Assembly (NCBI GenBank): GCA_965228425.1
Contig: OZ245815.1
Coordinates: 5,022,001-5,086,000, forward strand
Reading direction: 5' to 3'
Length of the DNA: 64,000 nt
Source of the DNA: JAJFJD01 sp965228425
Lineage (GTDB): Bacteria > Pseudomonadota > Alphaproteobacteria > UBA8366
This document shows positions 44,084 to 53,367 of this stretch, piece by piece; the first letter of the stretch is position 1, and every line of letters starts with the position of its first letter. The notes under the pieces are model-generated. The model saw only the letters and a program-made list of their open reading frames with translations, had not been told where the DNA came from and did not search any database. The translations under genes and the position numbers were made by a program.

Positions 44084-45205
44084 ATGGCCGGAAGTTCCAA
44101 ACGCCGCTTACCGTATTCGTCGATCGTCCGCGATCTGCCCTCGGCGGTGCCTTTCGTCGGGCCCGAGGCGCAGGAACGCGCACGCGGCGCCGTCTTCCGC
44201 GCCCGTATCGGCGCGAATGAGAGCGTGTTCGGACCGTCGCCCAAGGCCATCACCGCCATGCAGAAGGCGGCGAAAGAGGTCTGGCAATACGCCGACCCGG
44301 AAAGTCACGATCTGAAACACGCCCTGGCGTTGCATTACGGCATCGCACCGGAGAATATCGTTGTCGGCGAAGGCATCGACGGGCTGTTCGGCATCACCGC
44401 CCGATTGTTCGTCGAGCCGGGAGCGACGGTGGCCACCTCGGCCGGGGCCTACCCGACGTTCAACTATCAGGTCGCGGGCGCGGGCGGGCAGATCGCGACC
44501 GTGCCGTACAAGGGTGATTCGGAAGACCCGGACGCGCTGCTGGACTTGGTGGAGAAGGAAAATGCGCCGCTTGTCTTCTTCGCCAACCCGGACAACCCGA
44601 TGGGGTCATGGTGGGACGCGGACACGATCCAGGCGCTCATCGATCGCCTGCCGGAGAGCACGGTACTCTGTCTCGACGAGGCCTATATCGACTTCGCACC
44701 GGCCGACACCGCGCCCCCGCTCGACGTGTCGAACCCGAACGTTCTGCGGTTTCGCACCTTCTCCAAGGCCTACGGTCTGGCGGGGTGCCGCGTCGGCTAT
44801 GCCATCGGAGAGGCAAGTGTGATCAAGAGCTTCGACAAGATCCGCAATCATTTCGGCGTCAACCGGATCGCCCAGGCCGCTGCGCTCGCCGCGCTGGCGG
44901 ATCAGGACTATGTCGCCGATGTCGTAGCCAAAGTCGCCGCCGCACGGGACCGCATCGGCGCGATTGCCCAGGCCAACGGCCTCACCCCACTGCCGTCGGC
45001 AGCGAATTTTGTCGCCATCGACTGCGGACGCGACGGGGCTTATGCGAAGCGCGTCCTCGATGAGTTGGCCACGCGCGACGTGTTCGTTCGCATGCCTTTC
45101 GTCGAACCGCAAAACCGGTGCATCCGGATTTCCGCCGGAACCGACAAGGAATTGGATTTGTTGGAAACGGCCTTGCCCGACGCGCTGGCGGCGGCGGACG
45201 GCTAA
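44084..45205 (+). CDS. Histidinol-phosphate aminotransferase-like PLP enzyme
   Basis: 373-residue fold-type I aminotransferase of the HisC group. The PLP lysine is in FRTFSKAYGLAGCRVGYA, NPDNPMGSWW precedes it, and CLDEAYIDFAP provides the pyridine-nitrogen Asp. A C-terminal RISAGTDKEL holds the carboxylate arginine. It might be the organism's HisC or a broad-specificity aminotransferase paralogue, because it is not within a his operon. It is convergent with recQ, only four bases apart. Confidence 0.9.
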   Translation: MAGSSKRRLPYSSIVRDLPSAVPFVGPEAQERARGAVFRARIGANESVFGPSPKAITAMQKAAKEVWQYADPESHDLKHALALHYGIAPENIVVGEGIDGLFGITARLFVEPGATVATSAGAYPTFNYQVAGAGGQIATVPYKGDSEDPDALLDLVEKENAPLVFFANPDNPMGSWWDADTIQALIDRLPESTVLCLDEAYIDFAPADTAPPLDVSNPNVLRFRTFSKAYGLAGCRVGYAIGEASVIKSFDKIRNHFGVNRIAQAAALAALADQDYVADVVAKVAAARDRIGAIAQANGLTPLPSAANFVAIDCGRDGAYAKRVLDELATRDVFVRMPFVEPQNRCIRISAGTDKELDLLETALPDALAAADG

Positions 45206-45209
45206 ACCG

Positions 45210-47060
45210 TCACTCCGTGGCGGCGAACTCTTCGATCGCGACCAGGAATATCCCCGCGAAGTCGCGCAATTTCGCCGCGCCGACGCCGAAGACATCGGCG
45301 AACTCGTCCTTGGTCTTTGGCCGTTTGTCGGCCATGTCGACCAGGGTTCGGTCGGAAAAGATGACATAGGCGGGCACGCCGCGTTCCTTGGCTAGGTCGA
45401 GGCGCAGCGCCTTCAACTCCTGCAACAACTTCACACCAGAATCGTCCAGGTCGTAAGCGGCTTCGGCGGCGCTGACCTTCGGCCGCTTCGCCGGCTTCTC
45501 CTTGCCGAGCTTGTCCGGCCGATACCGGAAACTCGTCTCGCCCCGCAGCAAAGCCCCCGTCGCCTCGCCATAGCGCAACCCGCCATAGCCGGCGATATCG
45601 ATCTCCAGCAAGCCCGACGCGACCATCTGGCGGATGATGCCCTGCCATTCCCGCTGGGACCGCGCGGCCCCGACGCCATAGGCCGGCAACGAGTCGTGTC
45701 GGAAGCTGATGATCTTCTCGTTCTTCATGCCGCGCAGCACGCCGACGATATGCGCTGCCCCGAACCGCTGCCCGGTGTCGTCCACCGCCGACAGCACGGC
45801 GCGGGCGGCCTCGGTGCCGTCCAACGTCTCGACCGGGTCGCGGCAGATGTCGCAGTTACCGCAGGCGTCGGTCGGGTCGCCAAAATAGCGCAGCAGCATC
45901 TGGCGTCGGCATTCGGGCGCTTCGCAATAGGCGATCAGCGCGTCGAGCCGTTTGTGCTCGCGGCGCTTGCGTTCGTCGTCGCTCTCTTCCTGCTCGATGA
46001 AGACGCGCCGCATTCGGATATCGTCAAGGCCGTAGAGCATCAACGTTTCCGCCGGCGCGCCGTCCCGTCCCGCGCGGCCGATCTCCTGATAGTACGCTTC
46101 CGGGCTGGCGGGCAGGTCGGTGTGCAGCACGTAACGGATGTCGGGCTTGTCGATCCCCATGCCGAAAGCGATGGTCGCGACAATCACCACGCCGGGCTCG
46201 GTCATGAAACGGTTCTGCACCGCTTCCTTCTCGTAGCTTTCCATCCCGGCATGGAAGGCGAGCGCAGTATGCCCGGCATCGCGCAGCATCGCGGCGACCT
46301 CTTCGGTCTTGCGGCGGGACAGGCAATAGACGATGCCGCTGGCCCCGGCACGCGCGGCGACGAAATCGGCGACCTGGCGCTTCCAGTTGTCCTTGAGCGT
46401 GACCGCGAGCGTCAGGTTCGGCCGGTCGAATCCGGTCACCACCGAGACGACATCGCCGCCGAACACCTTGGCTTCGATATCCGCGCGCGTGGTCGGGTCG
46501 GCAGTCGCGGTAAGCCCAATGATCGGCACCGCCGGGAACCGTTCGCGCAGGCTGGCCAGCGCCTCGTATTCCGGGCGAAAGGCGGGACCCCATTGCGAGA
46601 TGCAATGCGCCTCGTCGATCGCGAAGAGGCGGATGTCCAACTCGCCGATGGCGCGCAGCATCCGTTCGGTCATCAACCGTTCCGGCGACAGGTAGAGCAG
46701 GCTCACCTCGCCGCGCCGCACCGCGTGCCAGGTCTCGACATTGTCGGCCCGGCTGATGTCGGAGTTGATGGTCGCCGCCGGGATGCCGTTGAGTTGCAGT
46801 GCGCGCACTTGATCGCGCATCAACGCCACCAACGGCGAAACGACGATGGTCAACCCGCCGAGGACGAGCGCCGGCAACTGATAGCACAGCGATTTGCCCG
46901 CACCGGTCGGCATCACCGCCAGAACGCTGCGCCCATCGAGCACCGCGTCGATGGCCCCGGACTGTCCGGGACGCAGATCGGAGAACCCGAACATCTCGTG
47001 CAGCACCGATTGAACGGCGGCATTCGGGGCGTCGGGCTGAAGGGCGGGAGATGCGGTCAT
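45210..47060 (-). CDS. recQ: ATP-dependent DNA helicase RecQ
   Basis: 616 residues from ATG 47060. Helicase core: MPTGAGKSLCYQ (Walker A, about 50-61), AIDEAHCISQWG (DEAH), and the aromatic-rich loop. The zinc-binding domain follows with CEAPECRRQ and CGNCDIC, then winged helix and an HRDC domain at the C terminus (RLDLAKERGVPAYVIFSD). RecQ unwinds DNA in RecF-pathway recombination repair. Its frame stays open far upstream through the divergent amidase gene, but that part has no helicase content. The amidase gene diverges 213 bases away. Confidence 0.95.
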   Translation of the reverse strand: MTASPALQPDAPNAAVQSVLHEMFGFSDLRPGQSGAIDAVLDGRSVLAVMPTGAGKSLCYQLPALVLGGLTIVVSPLVALMRDQVRALQLNGIPAATINSDISRADNVETWHAVRRGEVSLLYLSPERLMTERMLRAIGELDIRLFAIDEAHCISQWGPAFRPEYEALASLRERFPAVPIIGLTATADPTTRADIEAKVFGGDVVSVVTGFDRPNLTLAVTLKDNWKRQVADFVAARAGASGIVYCLSRRKTEEVAAMLRDAGHTALAFHAGMESYEKEAVQNRFMTEPGVVIVATIAFGMGIDKPDIRYVLHTDLPASPEAYYQEIGRAGRDGAPAETLMLYGLDDIRMRRVFIEQEESDDERKRREHKRLDALIAYCEAPECRRQMLLRYFGDPTDACGNCDICRDPVETLDGTEAARAVLSAVDDTGQRFGAAHIVGVLRGMKNEKIISFRHDSLPAYGVGAARSQREWQGIIRQMVASGLLEIDIAGYGGLRYGEATGALLRGETSFRYRPDKLGKEKPAKRPKVSAAEAAYDLDDSGVKLLQELKALRLDLAKERGVPAYVIFSDRTLVDMADKRPKTKDEFADVFGVGAAKLRDFAGIFLVAIEEFAATE

Positions 47061-47273
47061 GGCGTGGGAACAGAGGATACGTGATTCGCCCCCACCGCAA
47101 CATGGAAACCGCACCGCCGCGTGACTTTTCTTTGCACCCTTCCGTGGCTCGCCATCGCGGTGCTGGTAGCGCATAATATCGCCGTGCGCTGAAAACCAAC
47201 GACAAGACGATGCTTGGCATGACGGCATCCGCGCATCCCGCCATTGATAGCGATGCCAGGAGGAGACACCCCA

Positions 47274-48683
47274 ATGACCGATTCCAACGGAGAGCGTTAT
47301 GATCCCAAGGCCTTCCAAGGTCTGACATTCCATGACGTAACGGAAAAATTCCGCGACGGCAGCGACACGCCGCGCGACTATCTGGAACGCTGCATCGAGA
47401 CGATTGCGGCGCGCGAACCGGTTGTGAAGGCGTTCGCCGCGCTGAACGAGGACGGCGCGCGCGAGGCTGCGGACGCCAGCACCGCGCGCTGGAAGGATGG
47501 GCGCACGCTGTCCGCCATCGACGGCATGCCGGTCGCCATCAAAGACCTGCTGGAAACCAAGGACATGCCGACCCAGATGGGCTGCGACGCCTACGAGGGC
47601 AACTTCCCGAAGCGCGACAATGCCGCCGTGTGGGCGCTGCGCCAGGCCGGCGCCGTCGTTTTCGGCAAGACGGTGACCGCCGAACTCGGCGGGTCCCATC
47701 CCGGGCCGACGACAAACCCTTACGATCCGTCCCGCACGCCGGGCGGTTCCTCGTCCGGGTCCGGCGCGGCGGTCGCCGCCGGCATGGTGCCCACGGCCAT
47801 CGGCACGCAGGTCGGCGGCTCGATCATCCGGCCCGCCGCCTTCTGCGGCAATGTCGCGCTGAAACCGTCGCAGGGCGCAATCAACCGCGGCGAACGGCAG
47901 GCGACCAGCATGAGCACCCATGGTGTTCACGCCAACTGCATCGAGGACATGTGGCAGGTGGCGATCGAAATTGCAGCCCGCGCCGGCGGCGACCGCGGCG
48001 CGCCGGCACTTTCCGGCCCGCCGGCACCACCCCCGGCGGTGAAACCGGCGCGGCTGATCGTGTTGGAGAGCGACGGCTGGGGCATCCTCGACGACGCCAG
48101 CAAGTCGGCCTTCGAAATCCTGATGGAAGGCCTGCAAAGCCAGGGCATCGAGCTATTGCGCCGTCGTAATTCCGCCTCGGTCGAAGCGTTGGAGAACGCC
48201 GTCGAAGGCGCCGGCGATATCTGCAGTGCGATCACCGCCTGGGAAAACCACTGGGCGCTGCGCAACCTGATCGACGAGAAACCCGACGGCGTCAGCCAGC
48301 GCATCAAGAATACCGTCGCCAGCGCGGAAGCGATGACGCCCGAGGATTATCAACTCAGCTTGCTGCAGCGCGAGAAGGCGCAGGCGACCCATAAGCAAGT
48401 CGGCGGCCTTGTCGATGCGGTGGTCGCCTTGGCCTGTCCCGGCCCGGCGCCGCTGTGGCCCGGCGACAAGCCCGGCGAGCCGCTCGCGCCGAGGCCGACC
48501 GGTGATGCGATCTACAACTACCCCAGTTCGATGCTGTTCGCGCCGGTCGTGACCGTGCCGTTGATGAGCGTCGGCGGCCTGCCCGTGGGGCTTCAGGTGA
48601 TGGGCCGGCCGGGCGAGGATGCCCGCGTCACCGCGCTCGCACGCTGGCTGAAGGACTCGATCACGCCGGTCTCGGTGGACTGA
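47274..48683 (+). CDS. Amidase signature family enzyme
   Basis: 469 residues from ATG 47274 with AGGAG eight bases upstream. The Ser-cisSer-Lys triad is visible: K90 (AIKDLLE), the GGSSSGSGAA stretch (157-166) and nucleophile S183 in QVGGSIIRP. It hydrolyses amides to acids and ammonia; members include glutamyl-tRNA amidotransferase A-like, indoleacetamide and nitrile-pathway amidases. The usual GTDTGGS is here GTQVGGS. It heads a rightward set with an alpha/beta hydrolase and a DsbA-like protein. Confidence 0.92.
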   Translation: MTDSNGERYDPKAFQGLTFHDVTEKFRDGSDTPRDYLERCIETIAAREPVVKAFAALNEDGAREAADASTARWKDGRTLSAIDGMPVAIKDLLETKDMPTQMGCDAYEGNFPKRDNAAVWALRQAGAVVFGKTVTAELGGSHPGPTTNPYDPSRTPGGSSSGSGAAVAAGMVPTAIGTQVGGSIIRPAAFCGNVALKPSQGAINRGERQATSMSTHGVHANCIEDMWQVAIEIAARAGGDRGAPALSGPPAPPPAVKPARLIVLESDGWGILDDASKSAFEILMEGLQSQGIELLRRRNSASVEALENAVEGAGDICSAITAWENHWALRNLIDEKPDGVSQRIKNTVASAEAMTPEDYQLSLLQREKAQATHKQVGGLVDAVVALACPGPAPLWPGDKPGEPLAPRPTGDAIYNYPSSMLFAPVVTVPLMSVGGLPVGLQVMGRPGEDARVTALARWLKDSITPVSVD

Positions 48684-48699
48684 CCCGGCCGCACCGCCG

Positions 48700-49545
48700 A
48701 TGCCGCATCTGCAACGACCCAGGTCGATCGCGACCGCCTATACGGTCGACGACTTCACCGACCCTTGGGCCGACCGTCCTTATCTGCTGCTGCAACATGG
48801 CAACGGACGGTCGGGCGCCTTCTGGTACCGGTGGATCCCTTATCTCTCCCGCTTCTACCGGATTGTCCGGCCGGACATGCGGGGCTTGGGGCAATCGACC
48901 GGCACGCTCGATCTCGACCGGGACATCACGCTCGATGCCCTAGTGGGCGATCTCGTGGCCCTGCTCGATCATCTGGGAGCCGAAAACGTCCACTATTGCG
49001 GCGAGTCCATGGGCGGCATTCTCGGCATGGCCTTGGCCGCACGGCATCCGGCCCGCGTGCGCACCCTGACATTGGTCGCGACCCCGGTCTTCATCGAAGA
49101 GTCGATGAAAGAGCGCTATGCGATGGGACACGGATCGCGCACCGATGCAATGGAAGCGATGGGGATCCGCGATTGGGTCGCCGCAACGACACGCGGCACC
49201 CGCATCCCCGCCGATACGGAGCCTGACTTGTTCGAGTGGTATGTGGACGAGTTCGCCAAGGGCGATCCGGATGTGCAGGTCGCCATGTCGAAACTGGTCA
49301 ACGCCGCGAACGCTTCGGATCTCCTGCCCGACATCGACGCGCCGGTGTTGGGCCTGTACCCGACCTCCGGGCAGATCACCAGCGACGCCCAGGAAGACCT
49401 GCTGCGGAACGGCTTGAAACACTTCGAGATGATCCACCTTCCGACCAACTTTCACATGGTGCAGCTGCTGCATCCGGCGACCTGCGCCAATCATGTCTTG
49501 CGCTTTTGCGCCGCGCATGACGGGATAGCTACGAACGATGCATGA
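48700..49545 (+). CDS. Alpha/beta hydrolase
   Basis: 281 residues. The oxyanion loop HGNGRS (33-38) and nucleophile elbow GESMGG with S103 are clear; a late acidic residue in SGQITSDAQ and His in NFHMVQ complete a plausible triad. The overall form resembles 3-oxoadipate enol-lactonase and related C-C bond or ester hydrolases of aromatic degradation. It starts 16 bases after the amidase stop and is followed after 32 bases by the DsbA-like gene, suggesting one operon. Confidence 0.9.
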   Translation: MPHLQRPRSIATAYTVDDFTDPWADRPYLLLQHGNGRSGAFWYRWIPYLSRFYRIVRPDMRGLGQSTGTLDLDRDITLDALVGDLVALLDHLGAENVHYCGESMGGILGMALAARHPARVRTLTLVATPVFIEESMKERYAMGHGSRTDAMEAMGIRDWVAATTRGTRIPADTEPDLFEWYVDEFAKGDPDVQVAMSKLVNAANASDLLPDIDAPVLGLYPTSGQITSDAQEDLLRNGLKHFEMIHLPTNFHMVQLLHPATCANHVLRFCAAHDGIATNDA

Positions 49546-49577
49546 CGCGTCCCTCCCGCAAAACATGAGGACTGGCG

Positions 49578-50204
49578 ATGGGCGATATCGAATATTTCTA
49601 CTCTTCCCACTCCGGCTACGCCTATGTCGGCTCCAGCCGGTTCATGGAGATCGCCGCCAAATCCGGCCGCCGCATCGATCATCGGCCCATGGACCTGCGC
49701 GCGGTGGTCGCCGTGACCGGCCCCGGCTCGACGAACGCCCTCACGCCGGGACGGCAGGCGTTTTTTTCCGGGCACGTGATCCGGCGTTGGGCTGAGGCTC
49801 GGGGCGCTGAAATCCTGGACCACAGACCGACCCATCACGATCACGAAATCGCGCTGTCCAACGGCATGCTGATCGCAGGGCTGCAGCAAGGCATCAATAT
49901 CGACCAACTGGCCCACGAGATGTTGCAGGCGCATTGGCGCGACGACGCCGACCTGGACGACCGCGACAGCCTGGCCCGGATCGGCGAGGCCGCCGGCGTC
50001 GACCCGGCTCCGTTGCTGGACACTGCCATGTCCGACGCGGTGCAGGCGATCTACCGGAAGAACACCGAAGAAGCGATCGAACGCTCGGTCTTCGGGTCGC
50101 CCACCTATTTCGTCGACGGCGACATGTTCTACGGCCAGGACAACCTGGAACTCGTCGAACGCGCGCTGGTCCAGCCGTTCAGCCGGCCCTGGCCGCCGGT
50201 TTAA
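49578..50204 (+). CDS. DsbA-fold protein of the 2-hydroxychromene-2-carboxylate isomerase group
   Basis: 208 residues. IEYFYSSHSGYAYVGSSRF near the start has Ser where thioredoxins have CxxC, as in HCCA isomerase, a glutathione-dependent enzyme of naphthalene catabolism. The cis-Pro region VFGSPTYFVDGDMFYGQDNLEL near 170 is typical of the group. Members may also be general isomerases or GST kappa relatives. Its association with an amidase and an alpha/beta hydrolase favours an aromatic or amide catabolic pathway. It converges on the LysR gene, six bases apart. Confidence 0.9.
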   Translation: MGDIEYFYSSHSGYAYVGSSRFMEIAAKSGRRIDHRPMDLRAVVAVTGPGSTNALTPGRQAFFSGHVIRRWAEARGAEILDHRPTHHDHEIALSNGMLIAGLQQGINIDQLAHEMLQAHWRDDADLDDRDSLARIGEAAGVDPAPLLDTAMSDAVQAIYRKNTEEAIERSVFGSPTYFVDGDMFYGQDNLELVERALVQPFSRPWPPV

Positions 50205-50210
50205 CCGCGG

Positions 50211-51089
50211 CTAACGCCCCTCCGTCTTGCGGAAATGGGCCTCGAATGCCTCGATGAAATTCGCCGCCGGGCGGGGCAAGACCCGGCGCGGGTCCCAAAC
50301 GGCGGCAAACCGTTGCCGCAACGGCCCGGTCTTGGCATGTAGCGGCGCGGTCGGCACCGCGGGCCGGACGATACCCGAAAGGATCGCCGTGCCGATACCG
50401 GCGCGCGCCAACGCAATCAGGCTATGCGGCGCATCGCTTTCCAGCATGATATTCGGTGTCAGATTCTCCAACCGGCACGCGGCATCGAACAGCGCCCGAA
50501 CCTGGAATCGGCGGTCCGGCAACAGCAGGGGCGTGTCGGTCAGATCGGCCAGCATGACCGGGGCTTCCCCGGACTGACCCGACCGCACGACCAGCAGATC
50601 CATAAACCCCAATGGCCGGACACCAAGCCCCGTATCCCGGGCGGGTTCGGACACCAGGCCGACCTGAACGTCGCCGCGCGATACAGCATCGACCGTCTCC
50701 TGTCCGCCCGCTTGCCGGATACGCAATTCGACGCCCGGTTCCGACGCCATGAACCCCGGCAGGAAACCGGCGAGGTTGTTCTCGATCACCTGTGAGGTCG
50801 CCCCGATGGTGAGAAACCCGACCGATCCGTGCGACACTTCCTGTGCCGTATGAACCAGCGCATTCATCGCCTCGAGCGCCGTCGCCGCGGGACCGACCAG
50901 CATCCGCCCGTCGCCGGACAATCGGATTTGTTTGCCAATCCGATCAAACAGCGCGACGCCGAGGATATCCTCCAACGCCGCGATCCGGCGCGACACGGTG
51001 GGCTGCGTCATGTTCAACCGCGCCGCGGCGGCGGACACACCGCCCGCATCCGCAACGGCCAGAAAACTTTCCAAAAGGCGTTGATCCAT
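50211..51089 (-). CDS. LysR-family transcriptional regulator
   Basis: 292 residues. N-terminal winged helix-turn-helix (MDQRLLESFLAVADAGGVSAAAARLNMT in outline; the recognition segment is SAAAARLNMTQPTVSRRI, about 19-36), then a periplasmic-binding-protein-like effector domain. It regulates an unknown set, most likely itself and the divergent MFS-led genes starting at 51245. A perfect 12-base palindrome stands eight bases upstream of its start codon. Confidence 0.94.
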   Translation of the reverse strand: MDQRLLESFLAVADAGGVSAAAARLNMTQPTVSRRIAALEDILGVALFDRIGKQIRLSGDGRMLVGPAATALEAMNALVHTAQEVSHGSVGFLTIGATSQVIENNLAGFLPGFMASEPGVELRIRQAGGQETVDAVSRGDVQVGLVSEPARDTGLGVRPLGFMDLLVVRSGQSGEAPVMLADLTDTPLLLPDRRFQVRALFDAACRLENLTPNIMLESDAPHSLIALARAGIGTAILSGIVRPAVPTAPLHAKTGPLRQRFAAVWDPRRVLPRPAANFIEAFEAHFRKTEGR

Positions 51090-51096
51090 TCATACA

Positions 51097-51108
51097 CAAT
51101 ACGTATTG
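51097..51108. promoter_or_regulatory. Perfect palindrome before the LysR gene
   Basis: CAATACGTATTG reads the same on both strands, seven bases before the LysR start and 137 bases before the MFS gene. It could be part of a LysR recognition site (T-N11-A like) or a chance palindrome. Confidence 0.4.
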
Positions 51109-51244
51109 AAATCATGCAATCAATTCATTTTCTAAAAGAACACGGATCGGCTAAATTACCTGCCTCAACGCTATTCAACGAAATGGCCGGCCGGGAACGG
51201 CGCAGACGGTTCGGCTGCTCAAATAAATCGCCGCGATTTCCGGG

Positions 51245-52465
51245 ATGGGTGCCTTGGCGCTGACGAACCCTTTGACGATCCTGGCGGACCCGGTCCGACG
51301 CAACGTTCTGTTGCTTGCGATTTGTCAGGCAATCAGCAGTTCCGGCACCTCGATGCTGGCCGCTGTCGCCGCGCTTGTCGGCTATTCGCTGGTCGACGAC
51401 AAGTCTTTCGCCACCCTACCGCTTGCATTCCAGTGGACCGCCACGATGGTGACGACGATCCCCGCCGCCCAGTTAATGCGGCGGTTCGGGCGCCGGGCTG
51501 GCCTTTCCCTCGGCGCCATCATCTTCATGACCGGCGGCGCGCTGGGCTTCTGGTCGATCTGGATCGCCAACTTCTACGTCTTCATCGCGGCCTGCGTGTG
51601 CGTCGGCTCGGCGATGTCCTTCGTGCATTATTACCGCTTCGCGGCGGCCGACTCCGCGCCCGAGGATTTCAAGAGCAAGGCGATCTCGCTGGTTCTGGCG
51701 GGTGGCGTGGTCGCCGCCGTGATGGGCGGCGAACTCGCGAAACTGTCCGTCGACTGGTTCGAACCGCTGCTCTACGCCGGCTGCTACGCCACGATCATAC
51801 TGCTCGGGCTGGCGGTGCTGATCATCCTTCAGGGCGTCCGCATTCCGACCCTGACCGCGGAACAGCGGCGCAGCAGCGGCCGACCCTTGCTGACGATCGC
51901 GCGGCAACCGGTCTTCATGGTCGCCGTGGCGGCGAGCGCTCTCAGCTATGCCGCGATGATCATGATCATGACCGCCACGCCTTTGGCGATGCAGGCCTGC
52001 GGCTTCGAATTCCACGACACGGCGACGGTCATCCAGTGGCACGTGCTCGCCATGTATCTACCGAGCTTCTTTACCGGTTCGCTGATCGCGCGGTTCGGCG
52101 TCCTGCGGATCATCGCCGTCGGCGGCGTGCTGGTCAGCGCCAGCCTGGCGACGAACATATCGGGTATCGCTTTCTTGAACTTCTGGGGCGGCCTCGTCCT
52201 GATGGGCTTGGGCTGGAACTTCATGTTCGTCGGCGGCAGCACGCTGCTGACCGAGGCCTACACCGTGGAAGAACGCGCCAAGGTGCAGGGAATCAACGAT
52301 TTCATTGTCTTTTCGACGACCGCGGCAGCGGCGTTCAGTTCCGGCGCGCTGCAGGGCGAATTCGGGTGGAGCGCGGTCAACACCGGCGCAATTCCCGCCA
52401 TGTGCGTCGCCCTGCTCGGCGTCGCCTGGATGGCGCTGCGCCGCCGAGCGGCCCCGGCCGCATAG
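51245..52465 (+). CDS. Major facilitator superfamily transporter
   Basis: 406 residues with about twelve hydrophobic segments. It opens GALALTNPLTILADPVRRN, then a first helix; the loop between helices 2 and 3 is MRRFGRRAGLSLG, the MFS signature. The sequence fits the MFS_1 group of predicted drug or metabolite carriers. It is first of a rightward set: a TauD gene begins 50 bases after its stop, an alpha/beta hydrolase gene overlaps that. It is divergent from the LysR gene and so may be LysR-controlled. Confidence 0.88.
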   Translation: MGALALTNPLTILADPVRRNVLLLAICQAISSSGTSMLAAVAALVGYSLVDDKSFATLPLAFQWTATMVTTIPAAQLMRRFGRRAGLSLGAIIFMTGGALGFWSIWIANFYVFIAACVCVGSAMSFVHYYRFAAADSAPEDFKSKAISLVLAGGVVAAVMGGELAKLSVDWFEPLLYAGCYATIILLGLAVLIILQGVRIPTLTAEQRRSSGRPLLTIARQPVFMVAVAASALSYAAMIMIMTATPLAMQACGFEFHDTATVIQWHVLAMYLPSFFTGSLIARFGVLRIIAVGGVLVSASLATNISGIAFLNFWGGLVLMGLGWNFMFVGGSTLLTEAYTVEERAKVQGINDFIVFSTTAAAAFSSGALQGEFGWSAVNTGAIPAMCVALLGVAWMALRRRAAPAA

Positions 52466-52515
52466 TCTGATTAGTGAGACCAAGCAAGAACGCGACACTG
52501 CGTTAAGGAGGAAAT

Positions 52516-53367
52516 ATGGGATATCAAACGATCGATGTAGCGCCGTTGGCCGGTGCGATGGGTGCCGAGATCCATGGGGTGGACCTGGCGTCGGAGCTGA
52601 CGAACCAGCAGTTCGACGAGATCCATCAGGCGCATCTCGACTATCTCACCATCGTCTTCCGCGATCAGAAGCTGACGCCGCCGCAACAGGCCGACTTTGC
52701 CCGCCGTTTCGGCAAACTGGAGATTTATCCCTTCATCAAGGCGATCGACGGCGCCCCGGAAGTCGTCGAAATCATCAAGACCGAGGACGACGCGGAAAAT
52801 TTCGGCGGGTCATGGCACTCCGACACGACCTATCAGGAAGAGCCGGTCATGGGATCCATGCTGTACGCGCTTGAAGTGCCCGAAGCCGGCGGCGACACGT
52901 TGTACGCAAATATGTACTTGGCGTACGAATCCCTATCCGACGGCATGAAGGAAATGCTCGACGGGCTTCGGGCGCACAATAACTCAGCGCAGCTTTACCG
53001 AGGCGGGCGAGCGAAAAAGATGAAGAATCTGGCCGGCATGAAGGATCAGTACAATGCCGAATCGGAAGTGTTGGAATCCCTGCATCCGGTCGTGCGTACG
53101 CATCCTGAGACCGGGCGCAAGGCATTGTACGTAAACCGGTCGCATACGGAACGATTCGAGAATATGACCATGGAGGAAAGCGCGCCGCTGTTGCAGTATC
53201 TCTGCCATCACGCGACGCGGCCGGAATTCACCTGCCGGGTCAAGTGGGAGCCGGGCACGCTGACCTTCTGGGACAACCGGTGCACCCAACATTTCGCGAT
53301 CAATGATTACCCGGGCAAGCGCCGCCGCATGCACCGGGTCATCATCGAAGGCGACCGGCCGGTTTGA
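52516..53367 (+). CDS. TauD/TfdA family 2-oxoglutarate dioxygenase (copy 3)
   Basis: 283 residues with AAGGAGG before ATG 52516. Iron ligands H101 and D103 (SWHSDTTY) and H259 (RCTQHFAI), with R274 for 2-oxoglutarate. The opening GYQTIDVAPLAGAMGAEI and the ending DYPGKRRRMHRV are typical of the taurine/alkylsulfatase branch. Unlike the pair near 18-20 kb, this copy sits in an operon with an MFS carrier and an alpha/beta hydrolase. The substrate is therefore probably the cargo of the MFS protein, with no further clue. Confidence 0.92.
   Translation: MGYQTIDVAPLAGAMGAEIHGVDLASELTNQQFDEIHQAHLDYLTIVFRDQKLTPPQQADFARRFGKLEIYPFIKAIDGAPEVVEIIKTEDDAENFGGSWHSDTTYQEEPVMGSMLYALEVPEAGGDTLYANMYLAYESLSDGMKEMLDGLRAHNNSAQLYRGGRAKKMKNLAGMKDQYNAESEVLESLHPVVRTHPETGRKALYVNRSHTERFENMTMEESAPLLQYLCHHATRPEFTCRVKWEPGTLTFWDNRCTQHFAINDYPGKRRRMHRVIIEGDRPV

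Noticed and set aside
45696..47084. A plus-strand frame of 462 codons opposite recQ
   Set aside because: Antisense shadow; the RecQ motifs are all on the minus strand.
47061..48137. In-frame extension of recQ for about 359 codons upstream
   Set aside because: It runs antisense to the amidase gene and shows no helicase content; ATG 47060 matches the usual RecQ N terminus.
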